From assembly GCA_900551925.1 (NCBI GenBank), contig URXR01000012.1:1-23274 (forward strand): a stretch of 23,274 nucleotides of DNA, in the 5' to 3' direction. This document shows positions 15,649 through 22,761 of this stretch, one piece after another. Below the pieces are notes generated by a model. That model saw only the letters and a program-made list of their open reading frames with translations. It had not been told where the DNA came from and ran no database searches. Each line of letters opens with the position of its first letter. Within the stretch, counting starts at the first letter, position 1. A program made the translations under genes and the position numbers. The DNA is from an uncultured Mycoplasmatota bacterium (lineage in GTDB: Bacteria > Bacillota_I > Bacilli_A > RF39 > UBA660).

Positions 15649-15900
15649 ATGAAAATAGTTTTTGAAAATGAAAATAGAAGAGCTGTTGCGAAAATTAATG
15701 ATTTAGTGATTGGATTTTGTAAATATGAGGAAATTGGTTCTGTTTGGAATATAGTTTCTACTTTTGTTGATTCTAATTATCAAGGAAAAGGTATTGCGAA
15801 AGAACTAGTTAAAGTTGTTATTAAAAATGCTAAAAAAGAGAATAAAAAACTTATTTCAGATTGTTCTTATGCTAAGAAAATTTTAGAGAAAATTACTTAA
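15649..15900 (+). CDS. Small GNAT-type N-acetyltransferase (YjdJ-like)
   Basis: An 83-residue protein that looks complete for the small GNAT_acetyltr_3-type family of about 80-95 residues, not a fragment of a larger GNAT. It has a beta-strand pair around IGFCKYEEIGSVWNIV, the acetyl-CoA-binding motif A as NYQGKGIAKELV (43-54; Gln45-Gly46-Lys47-Gly48), a following helix, and a terminal SDCSYAKKIL with Cys72, typical of the family's C-terminal Cys-x-Tyr element. The substrate is unknown. AGGAG (15635-15639) sets the start. It has 62 bases to the next gene, which has its own promoter. Confidence 0.8.
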   Translation: MKIVFENENRRAVAKINDLVIGFCKYEEIGSVWNIVSTFVDSNYQGKGIAKELVKVVIKNAKKENKKLISDCSYAKKILEKIT

Positions 15901-15908
15901 TTTTTTTG

Positions 15909-15937
15909 TTTAGATTAGTTTTTTATGTTATTATAAT
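15909..15937 (+). promoter_or_regulatory. Promoter of the guanine deaminase gene
   Basis: TTTAGA (15909-15914), 17-base spacer, TATAAT (15932-15937), followed by AGGAGG (15951-15956) before the ATG at 15963. Confidence 0.65.
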
Positions 15938-15962
15938 AATGCATTAAGATAGGAGGACTAAA

Positions 15963-16421
15963 ATGAATAAATTTATGAAAATGGCTAAAGATGTTGCGTT
16001 AGAGGGTATTAAAAAGAAAGAAGGAGGACCTTTTGGAGCGGTTATTGTTAAAGATAATGTAGTTATTTCTGTTGGTAATAATAAAGTTTTAGGGTCAAAT
16101 GATCCAACTGCTCATGCGGAAATTGTGGCAATTAGAGAAGCCTCTAGAAAGCTTAAAACTTATGATTTATCAAGGTGTGAACTTTATACTTCAGCTTATC
16201 CTTGTCCAATGTGTTTATCAGCAATTATTTGGGCTAATATAGATAGAGTATATTATGGTTGCTATAAGGAAGATGCTGAAAATATAGGATTTAGAGATAA
16301 TTTTATATATGAAATTTTAAAGGGTAATATTAGTGATTCAATTGATATAAAATCTTTGGATAGAGAGGAATGTTTAGAGGTTTTTAATGAATATCAAAAA
16401 AATAATGGTACTATTTATTAG
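15963..16421 (+). CDS. guaD: Guanine deaminase (cytidine-deaminase superfamily)
   Basis: Probably hydrolyses guanine to xanthine and ammonia in purine salvage. The 152 residues carry the zinc/catalytic motif HAE (51-53, with Glu53 as proton shuttle) and PCPMC (80-84, zinc Cys81 and Cys84). The surrounding residues fit Bacillus GuaD better than TadA or cytidine deaminase: GGPFGAVIVKD, SNDPTAHAE, CELYTS.YPCPMCLSAI.WA and the C-terminal FRDNFIYEI. The TadA-type tRNA substrate motif is absent. AGGAGG lies 6 bases before the ATG. Two bases separate its stop from the next open frame, and the next probable start is 18 bases downstream, so the pair is likely co-transcribed. Confidence 0.88.
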   Translation: MNKFMKMAKDVALEGIKKKEGGPFGAVIVKDNVVISVGNNKVLGSNDPTAHAEIVAIREASRKLKTYDLSRCELYTSAYPCPMCLSAIIWANIDRVYYGCYKEDAENIGFRDNFIYEILKGNISDSIDIKSLDREECLEVFNEYQKNNGTIY

Positions 16422-16438
16422 TTTTGGGAGTGATATTG

Positions 16439-16951
16439 GTGAACGAAGTAGAAATTTTTTATGACAAAATAAAAAATATAAAATATGGATGGCATGATAA
16501 AGATAATATCTTACATACAAGACTAGTTATAGATAAATTTAGAAAAGATTATAAAATGCAAAAAACAGATAATATTTTAAAATCAGGTTATGCTATTTGT
16601 TGGGAAATGTGCGAATTACAAAGAGATTTTATGGAAAAAGAAGATATAGAATATAAAACAATATTTGTTTATTTAAATAATAGTAATAATGAATGTCATA
16701 CTTTTACAACATTTAAATTAGATAATGACTGGTATTGGTTTGAAGCTTCTTGGAAAAGAAAAAAAGGAATACATAAGTTTTCTTCTTTAGATGATATTTT
16801 GGAATTTTATAGAAATAATTTTGGTGATTTTGCTAAAAAGGGTTATGATAAAAATAATATTTTATTTTATGAATATGATAGAATTTCCGATGGATGTTCA
16901 TGTGAAGAATTTTATGAACATTGTTTATCTGGGAAACTTATTGAGTTATAA
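16439..16951 (+). CDS. Transglutaminase-like cysteine protein of unknown role
   Basis: A 170-residue protein with a plausible Cys-His-acid arrangement of the transglutaminase/papain-like superfamily: Cys54 in GYAICWEMCELQ at the start of a helix, His87 in ECHTFTTF at a strand, then WYWFEASW with Glu102. There is no signal peptide, so it should be cytoplasmic. No specific family is recognised and the substrate is unknown. The frame is open from TTG 16424; GTG 16439 is chosen because GGGAGTGA (16426-16433) then sits at normal spacing, with TTG 16436 as the alternative. It follows guaD in the same transcript and ends 7 bases before a terminator. Confidence 0.7.
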   Translation: MNEVEIFYDKIKNIKYGWHDKDNILHTRLVIDKFRKDYKMQKTDNILKSGYAICWEMCELQRDFMEKEDIEYKTIFVYLNNSNNECHTFTTFKLDNDWYWFEASWKRKKGIHKFSSLDDILEFYRNNFGDFAKKGYDKNNILFYEYDRISDGCSCEEFYEHCLSGKLIEL

Positions 16952-16957
16952 TATTTT

Positions 16958-16982
16958 CTCTAGTTTTTCTAGAGTTTTTTTT
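16958..16982 (+). terminator. Terminator of the guaD unit
   Basis: A perfect 6-bp stem CTCTAG (16958-16963) / CTAGAG (16969-16974) has a T5 loop and a T8 tail (16975-16982). Confidence 0.88.
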
Positions 16983-16998
16983 CTTTTTATAGTATAAT
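16970..16998 (+). promoter_or_regulatory. Promoter of prfB, adjoining the upstream terminator
   Basis: TATAAT (16993-16998) with a weak -35 TAGAGT (16970-16975) 17 bases upstream, which overlaps the terminator stem. AGGAGG (17011-17016) is the ribosome binding site. Confidence 0.55.
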
Positions 16999-17023
16999 TA
17001 GTTCAAAGTTAGGAGGCTTTTTT

Positions 17024-18116
17024 ATGGAATTGGGAGATTTAAAGAAGACGCTTTTGGATAATTTAAAAAAAATAGATGTTTTATGGAGGTCACTTTGACG
17101 TTGATAATAAAATATTAACTATTAAAAAATTAGAAGAAGAAATTAATAGTCCTTCTTTTTGGAATGACAATGAAAGGGCTCAAGAAAAGATTGCAGAATT
17201 GAATAATCTTAAAGAAGTTACTGATAATATAGTGTCATTAAAGAAAGAAATAAATGATAATTTAGAACTTTTGGAACTTATTTCTTTGGAAAAAGATGAT
17301 GAAATTTTGGAATCTATTACTGATTTTGCTACATCTTTAAGTAGAAAAGTATCAAAACTTGAACTTGAACTTTTACTTAATGGAGAATATGATCATGGTA
17401 ATGCTATAGTAGAGATACATTCTGGGGCTGGAGGTACTGAGGCTTGTGATTGGGCTAATATGCTATATAGGATGTATACAAGATGGTGTGATAGGAAAAA
17501 CTATAAAATAGAGCTTTTAGATTATCTTGAAGGTGATGAGGCTGGAATAAAAAGAGTTTCATTTTTAGTAAAGGGTGTTAATGCTTATGGTTTTTTAAAG
17601 TGCGAAAAAGGAGTTCATAGATTAGTTAGATTATCTCCTTTTGATGCTAATAATAAAAGGCATACTTCATTTGCTTCAGTGGAAGTAATTCCAGAAGTTG
17701 ATAATAATGCCTCTATAGAAATAAAAGATGAAGATATAAAAATAGATGTTTATCGCTCTAGTGGTGCGGGTGGTCAAAGTGTTAATACTACGGATAGTGC
17801 AGTTAGAATTACACATTTACCTACAAAAATAGTAGTTACTTGTCAAAATGAAAGAAGTCAGATTAAAAATAAAGAAAAGGCTCTTTCTATTTTGAAAGGT
17901 AAGTTAAAACTTTTAGAGCTTGAGGAACAAGAAAAAAAGTTAGCTAGTTTAAAAGGAGAGTCACAAAATATTGATTTTGGTTCTCAAATTAGAAGTTATG
18001 TTATGCACCCTTATTCAATGGTAAAAGATCATAGAACTTTAGTCCAAACTAGTGATGTTTTAGGAGTTTTAGATGGTGATATTGATATGTTTATTGAAGC
18101 TTATTTAAGGAGTTGA
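17024..18116 (+). CDS. prfB: Peptide chain release factor 2, expressed by programmed +1 frameshift
   Basis: Releases the peptide at UGA and UAA. Translation starts at ATG 17024 (AGGAGG at 17011-17016) and reads 24 codons to CTT TGA at 17093-17098. A +1 shift at CTT continues with GAC at 17097 and gives 363 residues in all, the normal RF2 length. In full-length numbering the stop-recognition tripeptide SPF is at about 204-206 and the catalytic GGQ at about 249-251 (SSGAGGQSVNTTDSAV). The N-terminal helical domain contains the usual INSPSFWND. Calling the gene only from the second frame would lose the real N-terminus. Production is self-regulated: when RF2 is scarce, the ribosome pauses at TGA and shifts. 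secA-prfB neighbours are usual in Bacillus; here an accessory block separates them. Confidence 0.97.
17085..17099 (+). promoter_or_regulatory. prfB programmed +1 frameshift site
   Basis: A Shine-Dalgarno-like GGAGGT (17085-17090) within the coding region lies just before CTT TGA C (17093-17099), with TCA between GGAGG and CTT as in the known spacing. The zero frame stops at TGA 17096-17098; the +1 frame continues to a full RF2. Confidence 0.95.
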
Positions 18117-18120
18117 TTAT

Positions 18121-18978
18121 GTGGATTCAGTATTAAGTAAGATTTATAGTAAGAACAAAATAAAGCGTTATTTATGGACTTTAGTTGGTATTTTAATATG
18201 TGCAGTTTCTTATAATTTGTTTATTTTTCCTAATAATATTGTTTTTGGAGGAGTTGGAGGTATAAGTATAATTTTTGAAAACTTTACTTCTATTAATCCT
18301 TCGCTTGTTATGCTTATTTGTTCTTTTGTTTTCGGAATTATTGGGTTTATATTTTTAAGTAAAGGTAAAGTTTTTAGGTCAGTTTTAGGTGCTATACTTT
18401 TTCCTGTTTTTGTTGAACTTACTTCTTTTCTTACAGATTATATTACTATTAGTAGTAATGATATGCTGTTAATTGCTCTTTTTGGAGGAATTTTATATGG
18501 TATTGGTTTAGGTCTTATTATGAGAAGTGGTTTTACTTTAGGGGGAACGGACTTTTTAACACAAATTGTTAGTAAGTATGGAAAACTTACGATGGGGACT
18601 TCAATGATGATAGTGGAAGGTACAATTGTGGTGATTGGAGCTTTTATATTTGGATTTACTAATTTTATGTATGCGGTGGTTATCCTTTATTTGATAACAT
18701 TTTTAGTGGATAAAGTAATCTTGGGAATTTCTGATAAGAAAGCATTTTATATTATTACTAAAAAGAAGAAGAAAGTGTGTGATTTTGTGATTAATGAACT
18801 TGGTCATACTATTACTGTATTTTCTGCAACTGGAGGATTTTCTAATAAAAAAGTATCAGTATTATTTACAGTTATTCCTACTAAAGAGTATTATAAATTA
18901 AAAGAAGGTATTAGTTATATTGATGATGAAGCATTTTTTACTGTAGTTGATGCCTATGAAGTTAGGGGCGGTGAATAA
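18121..18978 (+). CDS. YitT-family membrane protein 1 (GTG start)
   Basis: A 285-residue integral membrane protein with the YitT layout: about five or six hydrophobic segments within residues 18-200, glycine signatures VFGGVGGIS (41-49) and LGGTDFL (140-146), and a C-terminal cytoplasmic DUF2179 domain (about 205-283, including FFTVVDAYEV at the end). Function in the family is poorly defined. GTG 18121 is the start because AAGGAG (18107-18112) is 8 bases upstream and the overlapping ATG at 18119 is in a frame that stops at once. It begins 4 bases after prfB and overlaps the next gene by one base (TAATG), so it is probably co-transcribed with both. Confidence 0.88.
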   Translation: MDSVLSKIYSKNKIKRYLWTLVGILICAVSYNLFIFPNNIVFGGVGGISIIFENFTSINPSLVMLICSFVFGIIGFIFLSKGKVFRSVLGAILFPVFVELTSFLTDYITISSNDMLLIALFGGILYGIGLGLIMRSGFTLGGTDFLTQIVSKYGKLTMGTSMMIVEGTIVVIGAFIFGFTNFMYAVVILYLITFLVDKVILGISDKKAFYIITKKKKKVCDFVINELGHTITVFSATGGFSNKKVSVLFTVIPTKEYYKLKEGISYIDDEAFFTVVDAYEVRGGE

Positions 18979-19874
18979 TGACAGATTTTTATAGTGAAAT
19001 AAAAAGAATTGTTACTAGTACAGAGGTTACTAAAAAATATGCTAAAATGACGTTATTTTTAGTAGTTATTGTTTTTGCTTATAATACTTTTATTTTACCT
19101 ATTAATTTAGTAGCTGGTGGTGCTGGAGGATTAGGAGTTTTGTTTAATGCCCTTTTTTCTATAGATCCAGCATTTGTTATTTTTGCAATATCATTTTTTA
19201 TGTTCTTGTTGGCATTTTTATTTTTAGATGCTGAAGAGGTTGTGGCTACATTATTTGTAGCTATTGTATATCCGCTTTTACTTAAAGCTTTTCAAGGTGT
19301 TGATCAAATATTTTTAGTTGATACCTCACATACTTTAGTGTTGGTGGTCTTTGGGGCGATTTTAACAGGATTTGGACAAGGTTCGATTTTAAGGTTAGGA
19401 CTTAATTTTGGTGGACTGTCAGTTCTTTCAAAAGTTATTTATAAATATACTAGAGTTTCTGTTACTTTTATTAATGCTATTGTTAATGCTACTATTGTGG
19501 TGATTGGAGCTTTTGCATTAGGATTTTTAATGATTCTTTATGCAATACTTTTTCTAGTAATAAGCAGAATGATTAGTGAAAGAGTTATTTTGGGTAGAAG
19601 TAATAATAAAACTTTTAAAATTATTAGTAGAGCTCCACTTAAAATTGAAAATTTTATTCATAATGAGCTTAAGCATGATGTAACGATTTATGATACTTAT
19701 GGTGCTTACAAAGAAAAAAGTAAAAAACTTATTATGACTGTTATTCCTACGAGTGAATTTACTATTTTAAGAGATTATGTAAAAAGTGTTGATAAAAATG
19801 CATTTATATTTATAACGGATACTTATGAAGCTAAAAGACAAGATGTCATGATTAATGAAAATAGTGTTAAGTAG
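18978..19874 (+). CDS. YitT-family membrane protein 2
   Basis: A 298-residue paralogue of the preceding protein in the same order: a hydrophobic core (about 24-200), VAGGAGGLGVLF (45-56), LNFGGLSVLSK (142-152), and a C-terminal DUF2179 domain (about 212-290, ending FIFITDTYEA). The two differ widely, so the duplication is old. The one-base overlap with the first copy implies coupled, near-equal synthesis and suggests that they form a mixed complex; this is inference. It terminates in a strong hairpin that starts inside its last codons. Confidence 0.88.
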   Translation: MTDFYSEIKRIVTSTEVTKKYAKMTLFLVVIVFAYNTFILPINLVAGGAGGLGVLFNALFSIDPAFVIFAISFFMFLLAFLFLDAEEVVATLFVAIVYPLLLKAFQGVDQIFLVDTSHTLVLVVFGAILTGFGQGSILRLGLNFGGLSVLSKVIYKYTRVSVTFINAIVNATIVVIGAFALGFLMILYAILFLVISRMISERVILGRSNNKTFKIISRAPLKIENFIHNELKHDVTIYDTYGAYKEKSKKLIMTVIPTSEFTILRDYVKSVDKNAFIFITDTYEAKRQDVMINENSVK

Positions 19875-19897
19875 TTACTTTGGTAATTACTTTTTTT
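19869..19897 (+). terminator. Terminator of the prfB-yitT unit
   Basis: Stem AAGTAGTTAC (19869-19878) pairs with GTAATTACTT (19883-19892, one G-T wobble) across a TTTG loop, with T7 (19891-19897). The yitT stop codon is inside the stem. Confidence 0.9.
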
Positions 19898-19924
19898 GCT
19901 ATTATTTTTTTGTTGTGGTATAAT
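19896..19924 (+). promoter_or_regulatory. Promoter of the ftsEX operon, overlapping the terminator T-run
   Basis: TTGCTA (19896-19901), 17-base spacer, extended -10 TGGTATAAT (TG 19916-19917, TATAAT 19919-19924). The -35 uses the last bases of the upstream T-run. Confidence 0.75.
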
Positions 19925-19950
19925 TGTTATTATAAGCGAGGTGTTTTAAA

Positions 19951-20649
19951 TTGGAAATAATTAGTATGAAAAATGTATATAAAACTTATCCAAACGGAGT
20001 AGGTGCTATTTATGACCTTAATCTTTCTATTAAAAAGGGAGATTTTGTTTTTATAATAGGTGGCTCTGGAAGTGGAAAAAGTACTCTTATAAAAATGCTT
20101 TATCGCGAAGAAAAACCTTCAAGAGGAGAAATTGTAATTGGAGGAGTTAATGTTAGTAGACTTAGAAATTCTAGAGTTTATAAACTTAGACGTCTTATTG
20201 GAGTAGTCTTTCAAGATTATAAATTGTTACCTAAGCTTACTGTGTATGAGAATGTGGCCTTTGCTTTAGAGGTTACTGGAACTGATAGCAAGCAAATTAG
20301 AAAAAGAGTTATTAATGTTTTAGGAAAAGTTGGGTTAAAACATAAAGCCAAAGAATATCCTGATAAGTTATCTGGAGGAGAACAACAAAGAGTTGCTATT
20401 GCTAGAGCTATTGTTAATAATCCTAAGCTTTTAATTTGTGATGAACCTACTGGTAACTTGGATCCAGAAATAAGTATGGAAATAATGGAAATTCTAGAAA
20501 CTATTAATAAAGATTTAGGAACTACTATACTTATGGTTACACATGATTTAGAGATTGTTAAGAAAATGAAAAAAAGAGTAATTGTACTTAGAGAAGGAAG
20601 AATGGTAAAAGATTATGAGAAGGGAAGTTTTGTAGATGAAAAGTTTTAG
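19951..20649 (+). CDS. ftsE: Cell-division ABC transporter ATPase FtsE (TTG start)
   Basis: ATPase partner of FtsX; the complex does not transport but transmits ATP hydrolysis across the membrane to activate a peptidoglycan hydrolase. The 232 residues contain Walker A GGSGSGKST (37-45), Q-loop FQDYKLLP (87-94), signature LSGGEQQR (140-147), Walker B LLICDEPTGNLD (160-171) and His198 of the H-loop (MVTHD). TTG 19951 is the start, 7 bases after GAGGTG (19938-19943). The FtsE assignment, rather than a generic lipoprotein or MacB-type ATPase, rests on the overlapping ftsX. It overlaps ftsX by 14 bases. Confidence 0.96.
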   Translation: MEIISMKNVYKTYPNGVGAIYDLNLSIKKGDFVFIIGGSGSGKSTLIKMLYREEKPSRGEIVIGGVNVSRLRNSRVYKLRRLIGVVFQDYKLLPKLTVYENVAFALEVTGTDSKQIRKRVINVLGKVGLKHKAKEYPDKLSGGEQQRVAIARAIVNNPKLLICDEPTGNLDPEISMEIMEILETINKDLGTTILMVTHDLEIVKKMKKRVIVLREGRMVKDYEKGSFVDEKF

Positions 20650-21535
20650 GACATTTGTTAGAAGTTTAAGAGATGCTCTTAAGAGTGTTGTTAGAAATTT
20701 TAGTTTATCACTTGCTTCTGTTACATGTATAACAATTACTTTAATTATAATTGCTGCAGCACTTCTTATTTCAGAAAATGTTAGTAATTTTACTAATGAA
20801 ATTGAACGAGATGTTACTGTGGTGGCGTTTTTAGATTCTGACGTTAGTGATGAGGTGCGAGAAGAGTTTGAACTTAATTTGAAAAAAAATATGAATATTG
20901 ATAATTATACTTTTAAATCTAAAGCTGAAGTAAAAGAAGAAATGGAAAAGGAAAATGAAACATTTAGTACAGTTTTAGAAGAATGGGATGATAGTGAGAA
21001 TCCTCTTAAAGATACTTATACTATAAAAGTTCATGATGTTGATAAGATAGGAGATACTGCAAAAGAAATTGAAGGAATGGAAGGAGTTAATTCTGTTCAA
21101 TATGGAGAAGGATTGGTAGAAAAGTTAGTGGGAGTATTTGATGCTATAGAAAAAATTACTATGGTAGCAGCAGCAGCTTTAATAATTGTTACTATTTTCC
21201 TTATTATTAATACAATTAAACTTACAATCTTTTCAAGAAAAAGAGAAATTGGTATTATGAGATTGGTTGGTGCTAGTAATAGTAGAATTAAGTTACCATT
21301 TGTAATTGAAGGTATTATTTTAGGTATAATTGGTTCAATTATTCCAATATTGGTGATAGTACTTGGTTATACAACGTTATATGATTATTTTGAAGGTCAG
21401 TTATTTTCTCCGGTTATAAAACTTATTAATCCAATGCCTTTTGTGGTTAATACCTCTTTGATTGTACTTGTTATTGGTATGCTTGTAGGTATGATTGGTA
21501 GTTATAGAGCAGTAAGGAGGTATATAAAAGTATGA
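20636..21535 (+). CDS. ftsX: Cell-division membrane protein FtsX
   Basis: Membrane subunit that couples FtsE to an external hydrolase. The 299 residues have a short cytoplasmic N-terminus, membrane segment 1 (about 22-45), a large extracellular loop (about 46-172) that in Gram-positives contacts the hydrolase, and three more membrane segments (about 174-197, 221-245, 268-290) with the cytoplasmic RKREIGIMRLVGASNSRI loop typical of FtsX/MacB-type permeases. The start lies inside ftsE, and its stop overlaps the next ATG (ATGA), so all three proteins are made in a coupled way. Confidence 0.95.
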   Translation: MKSFRTFVRSLRDALKSVVRNFSLSLASVTCITITLIIIAAALLISENVSNFTNEIERDVTVVAFLDSDVSDEVREEFELNLKKNMNIDNYTFKSKAEVKEEMEKENETFSTVLEEWDDSENPLKDTYTIKVHDVDKIGDTAKEIEGMEGVNSVQYGEGLVEKLVGVFDAIEKITMVAAAALIIVTIFLIINTIKLTIFSRKREIGIMRLVGASNSRIKLPFVIEGIILGIIGSIIPILVIVLGYTTLYDYFEGQLFSPVIKLINPMPFVVNTSLIVLVIGMLVGMIGSYRAVRRYIKV

Positions 21536-22656
21536 TGAAAAAAAGTATATTTGTAGTTGTATTTTTATTATCTATGTTTTTGATTATTCCAAATGACGTT
21601 TCGGCTCAATCAATTCAAGATTATAGAAATGAGATAAAGGAGTTGGAGGCAGAAAAGGCAGAAAGTGAAGCAAATAGTGCGGCTATTCAAGCAAAAATAG
21701 ATGAAGCTAATGCTAAAATTAATGAAATAACTAGAGAAATTGCCGCGACTATTAAAGAACAAGAAAATACTAAAGAAGAAATAGAACAATTAGGTAATGA
21801 TATAGATTTAAAAGAAGAAGAGATTAAAGACTTAGTATCTTTTTATCAAATTTCTGATAGTGAGAATTTTTATTTGAAATTTATTTTTGGAGCTGAAAGT
21901 TTTGAAGATTTTATTTATAGATTTTCTGTAGCAGAACAACTTACTGAAGCTAATGATCAATTAGTGGATGAAATGAATGACTTAATTACAGAGAATGAGA
22001 AAAAAGTTAAGGAATTAGAAGCCCAAGAAAAGGAGCTTGACAAGTTAGATGCGCAAGTAAATGCTGAAATTCAAAAATTAGGTAGTAAAAAAGAAGATTA
22101 TGTGGATGAGGCTTTAAGTGTAGATGAGGAAATAGAGTCTTTGGAAAAACAAATTGCTTTCTTTAAGGAAGAAGGTTGTAGCGAAACTCAAGATGTAACT
22201 ACATGTTCTCTTAATGTTCCAAGTTCTAGTGGATTTGTGAGACCTACTCCATCAGGTTATATCTATGGTGATGATAGTTTGTATGGTTGGAGAATAAAAC
22301 CTACTACTGGTGAGTGGAAATTCCATAATGGTATTGATATTTCTATTGGATATGGCACTACTGTTATGGCAACTGCAGCTGGTAAAGTTATTGAACAAGG
22401 CTATCATTGGAGTTTTGGAAATTATATTTTAGTAGCGCATAATGTAAGTGGACAAGTTTATACATCTTTATATGCCCATTTAAGTAGTATTTCAACATAT
22501 TTAGGACAAGTTGTTGATAGAGGACAAGCTATTGGAGCAGTTGGAAGTACTGGTGAATCTACAGGACCACATTTACATTTTCAATTAATGTATGGTAGTG
22601 GTTGGGGAGATAGTTTAAATCCTAGAAGTTTAGTGGATTTACCTGATAGTTGGTAA
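21532..22656 (+). CDS. Secreted M23 peptidoglycan hydrolase with coiled coil, FtsEX partner (EnvC/PcsB/CwlO role)
   Basis: Cuts peptidoglycan under FtsEX control, by analogy with PcsB, CwlO and EnvC systems. The 374 residues begin with a signal peptide (positive start, hydrophobic 5-19, likely cleavage after VSA at 25), followed by a long coiled coil (about 28-215), the part that docks to FtsX in such systems, then a linker with Cys216 and Cys225 that could form a disulfide. The C-terminus is an M23 LytM-type metallopeptidase (about 250-370) with its zinc/catalytic residues present: His265 and Asp269 (HNGIDI), His316 (YAHL) and His347/His349 (HLHF). Unlike the EnvC proteins that act only as activators, the active site looks intact. 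The start overlaps the ftsX stop. Confidence 0.93.
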   Translation: MMKKSIFVVVFLLSMFLIIPNDVSAQSIQDYRNEIKELEAEKAESEANSAAIQAKIDEANAKINEITREIAATIKEQENTKEEIEQLGNDIDLKEEEIKDLVSFYQISDSENFYLKFIFGAESFEDFIYRFSVAEQLTEANDQLVDEMNDLITENEKKVKELEAQEKELDKLDAQVNAEIQKLGSKKEDYVDEALSVDEEIESLEKQIAFFKEEGCSETQDVTTCSLNVPSSSGFVRPTPSGYIYGDDSLYGWRIKPTTGEWKFHNGIDISIGYGTTVMATAAGKVIEQGYHWSFGNYILVAHNVSGQVYTSLYAHLSSISTYLGQVVDRGQAIGAVGSTGESTGPHLHFQLMYGSGWGDSLNPRSLVDLPDSW

Positions 22657-22663
22657 GAAAATT

Positions 22664-22699
22664 AAGCAAGAATAAAATTAAATTTATTTTTGCTTTTTT
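22664..22699 (+). terminator. Terminator of the ftsEX-hydrolase operon
   Basis: AGCAAGAATAAA (22665-22676) pairs with TTTATTTTTGCT (22683-22694, one G-T wobble) across a 6-base loop, one more A-T pair flanks it, and T6 follows (22694-22699). It starts 8 bases after the stop. Confidence 0.88.
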
Positions 22700-22700
22700 G

Positions 22701-22729
22701 TTGTGCTTGAAGGAATTGTAATGTATAAT
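22701..22729 (+). promoter_or_regulatory. Promoter of the right-edge surface-protein gene
   Basis: TATAAT (22724-22729) with a weak -35 TTGTGC (22701-22706) 17 bases upstream, directly after the upstream terminator. A strong ribosome binding site AAGGAGTGA (22747-22755) follows. Confidence 0.6.
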
Positions 22730-22761
22730 GGGTATAGATAAACTATAAGGAGTGAAGATAT

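Noticed and set aside
16791..16997. A small forward frame overlapping the end of the transglutaminase-like gene
   Set aside because: It reads through the terminator at 16958-16982, is composed mainly of Ile, Phe and Met from AT-rich DNA, and lacks a ribosome binding site.
17024..17098. UGA read as tryptophan (mollicute code), suggested by the very low GC
   Set aside because: gltX, ftsX and prfB end in TGA at the right family length, and prfB uses an in-frame TGA as a regulatory stop. UGA is a stop here.
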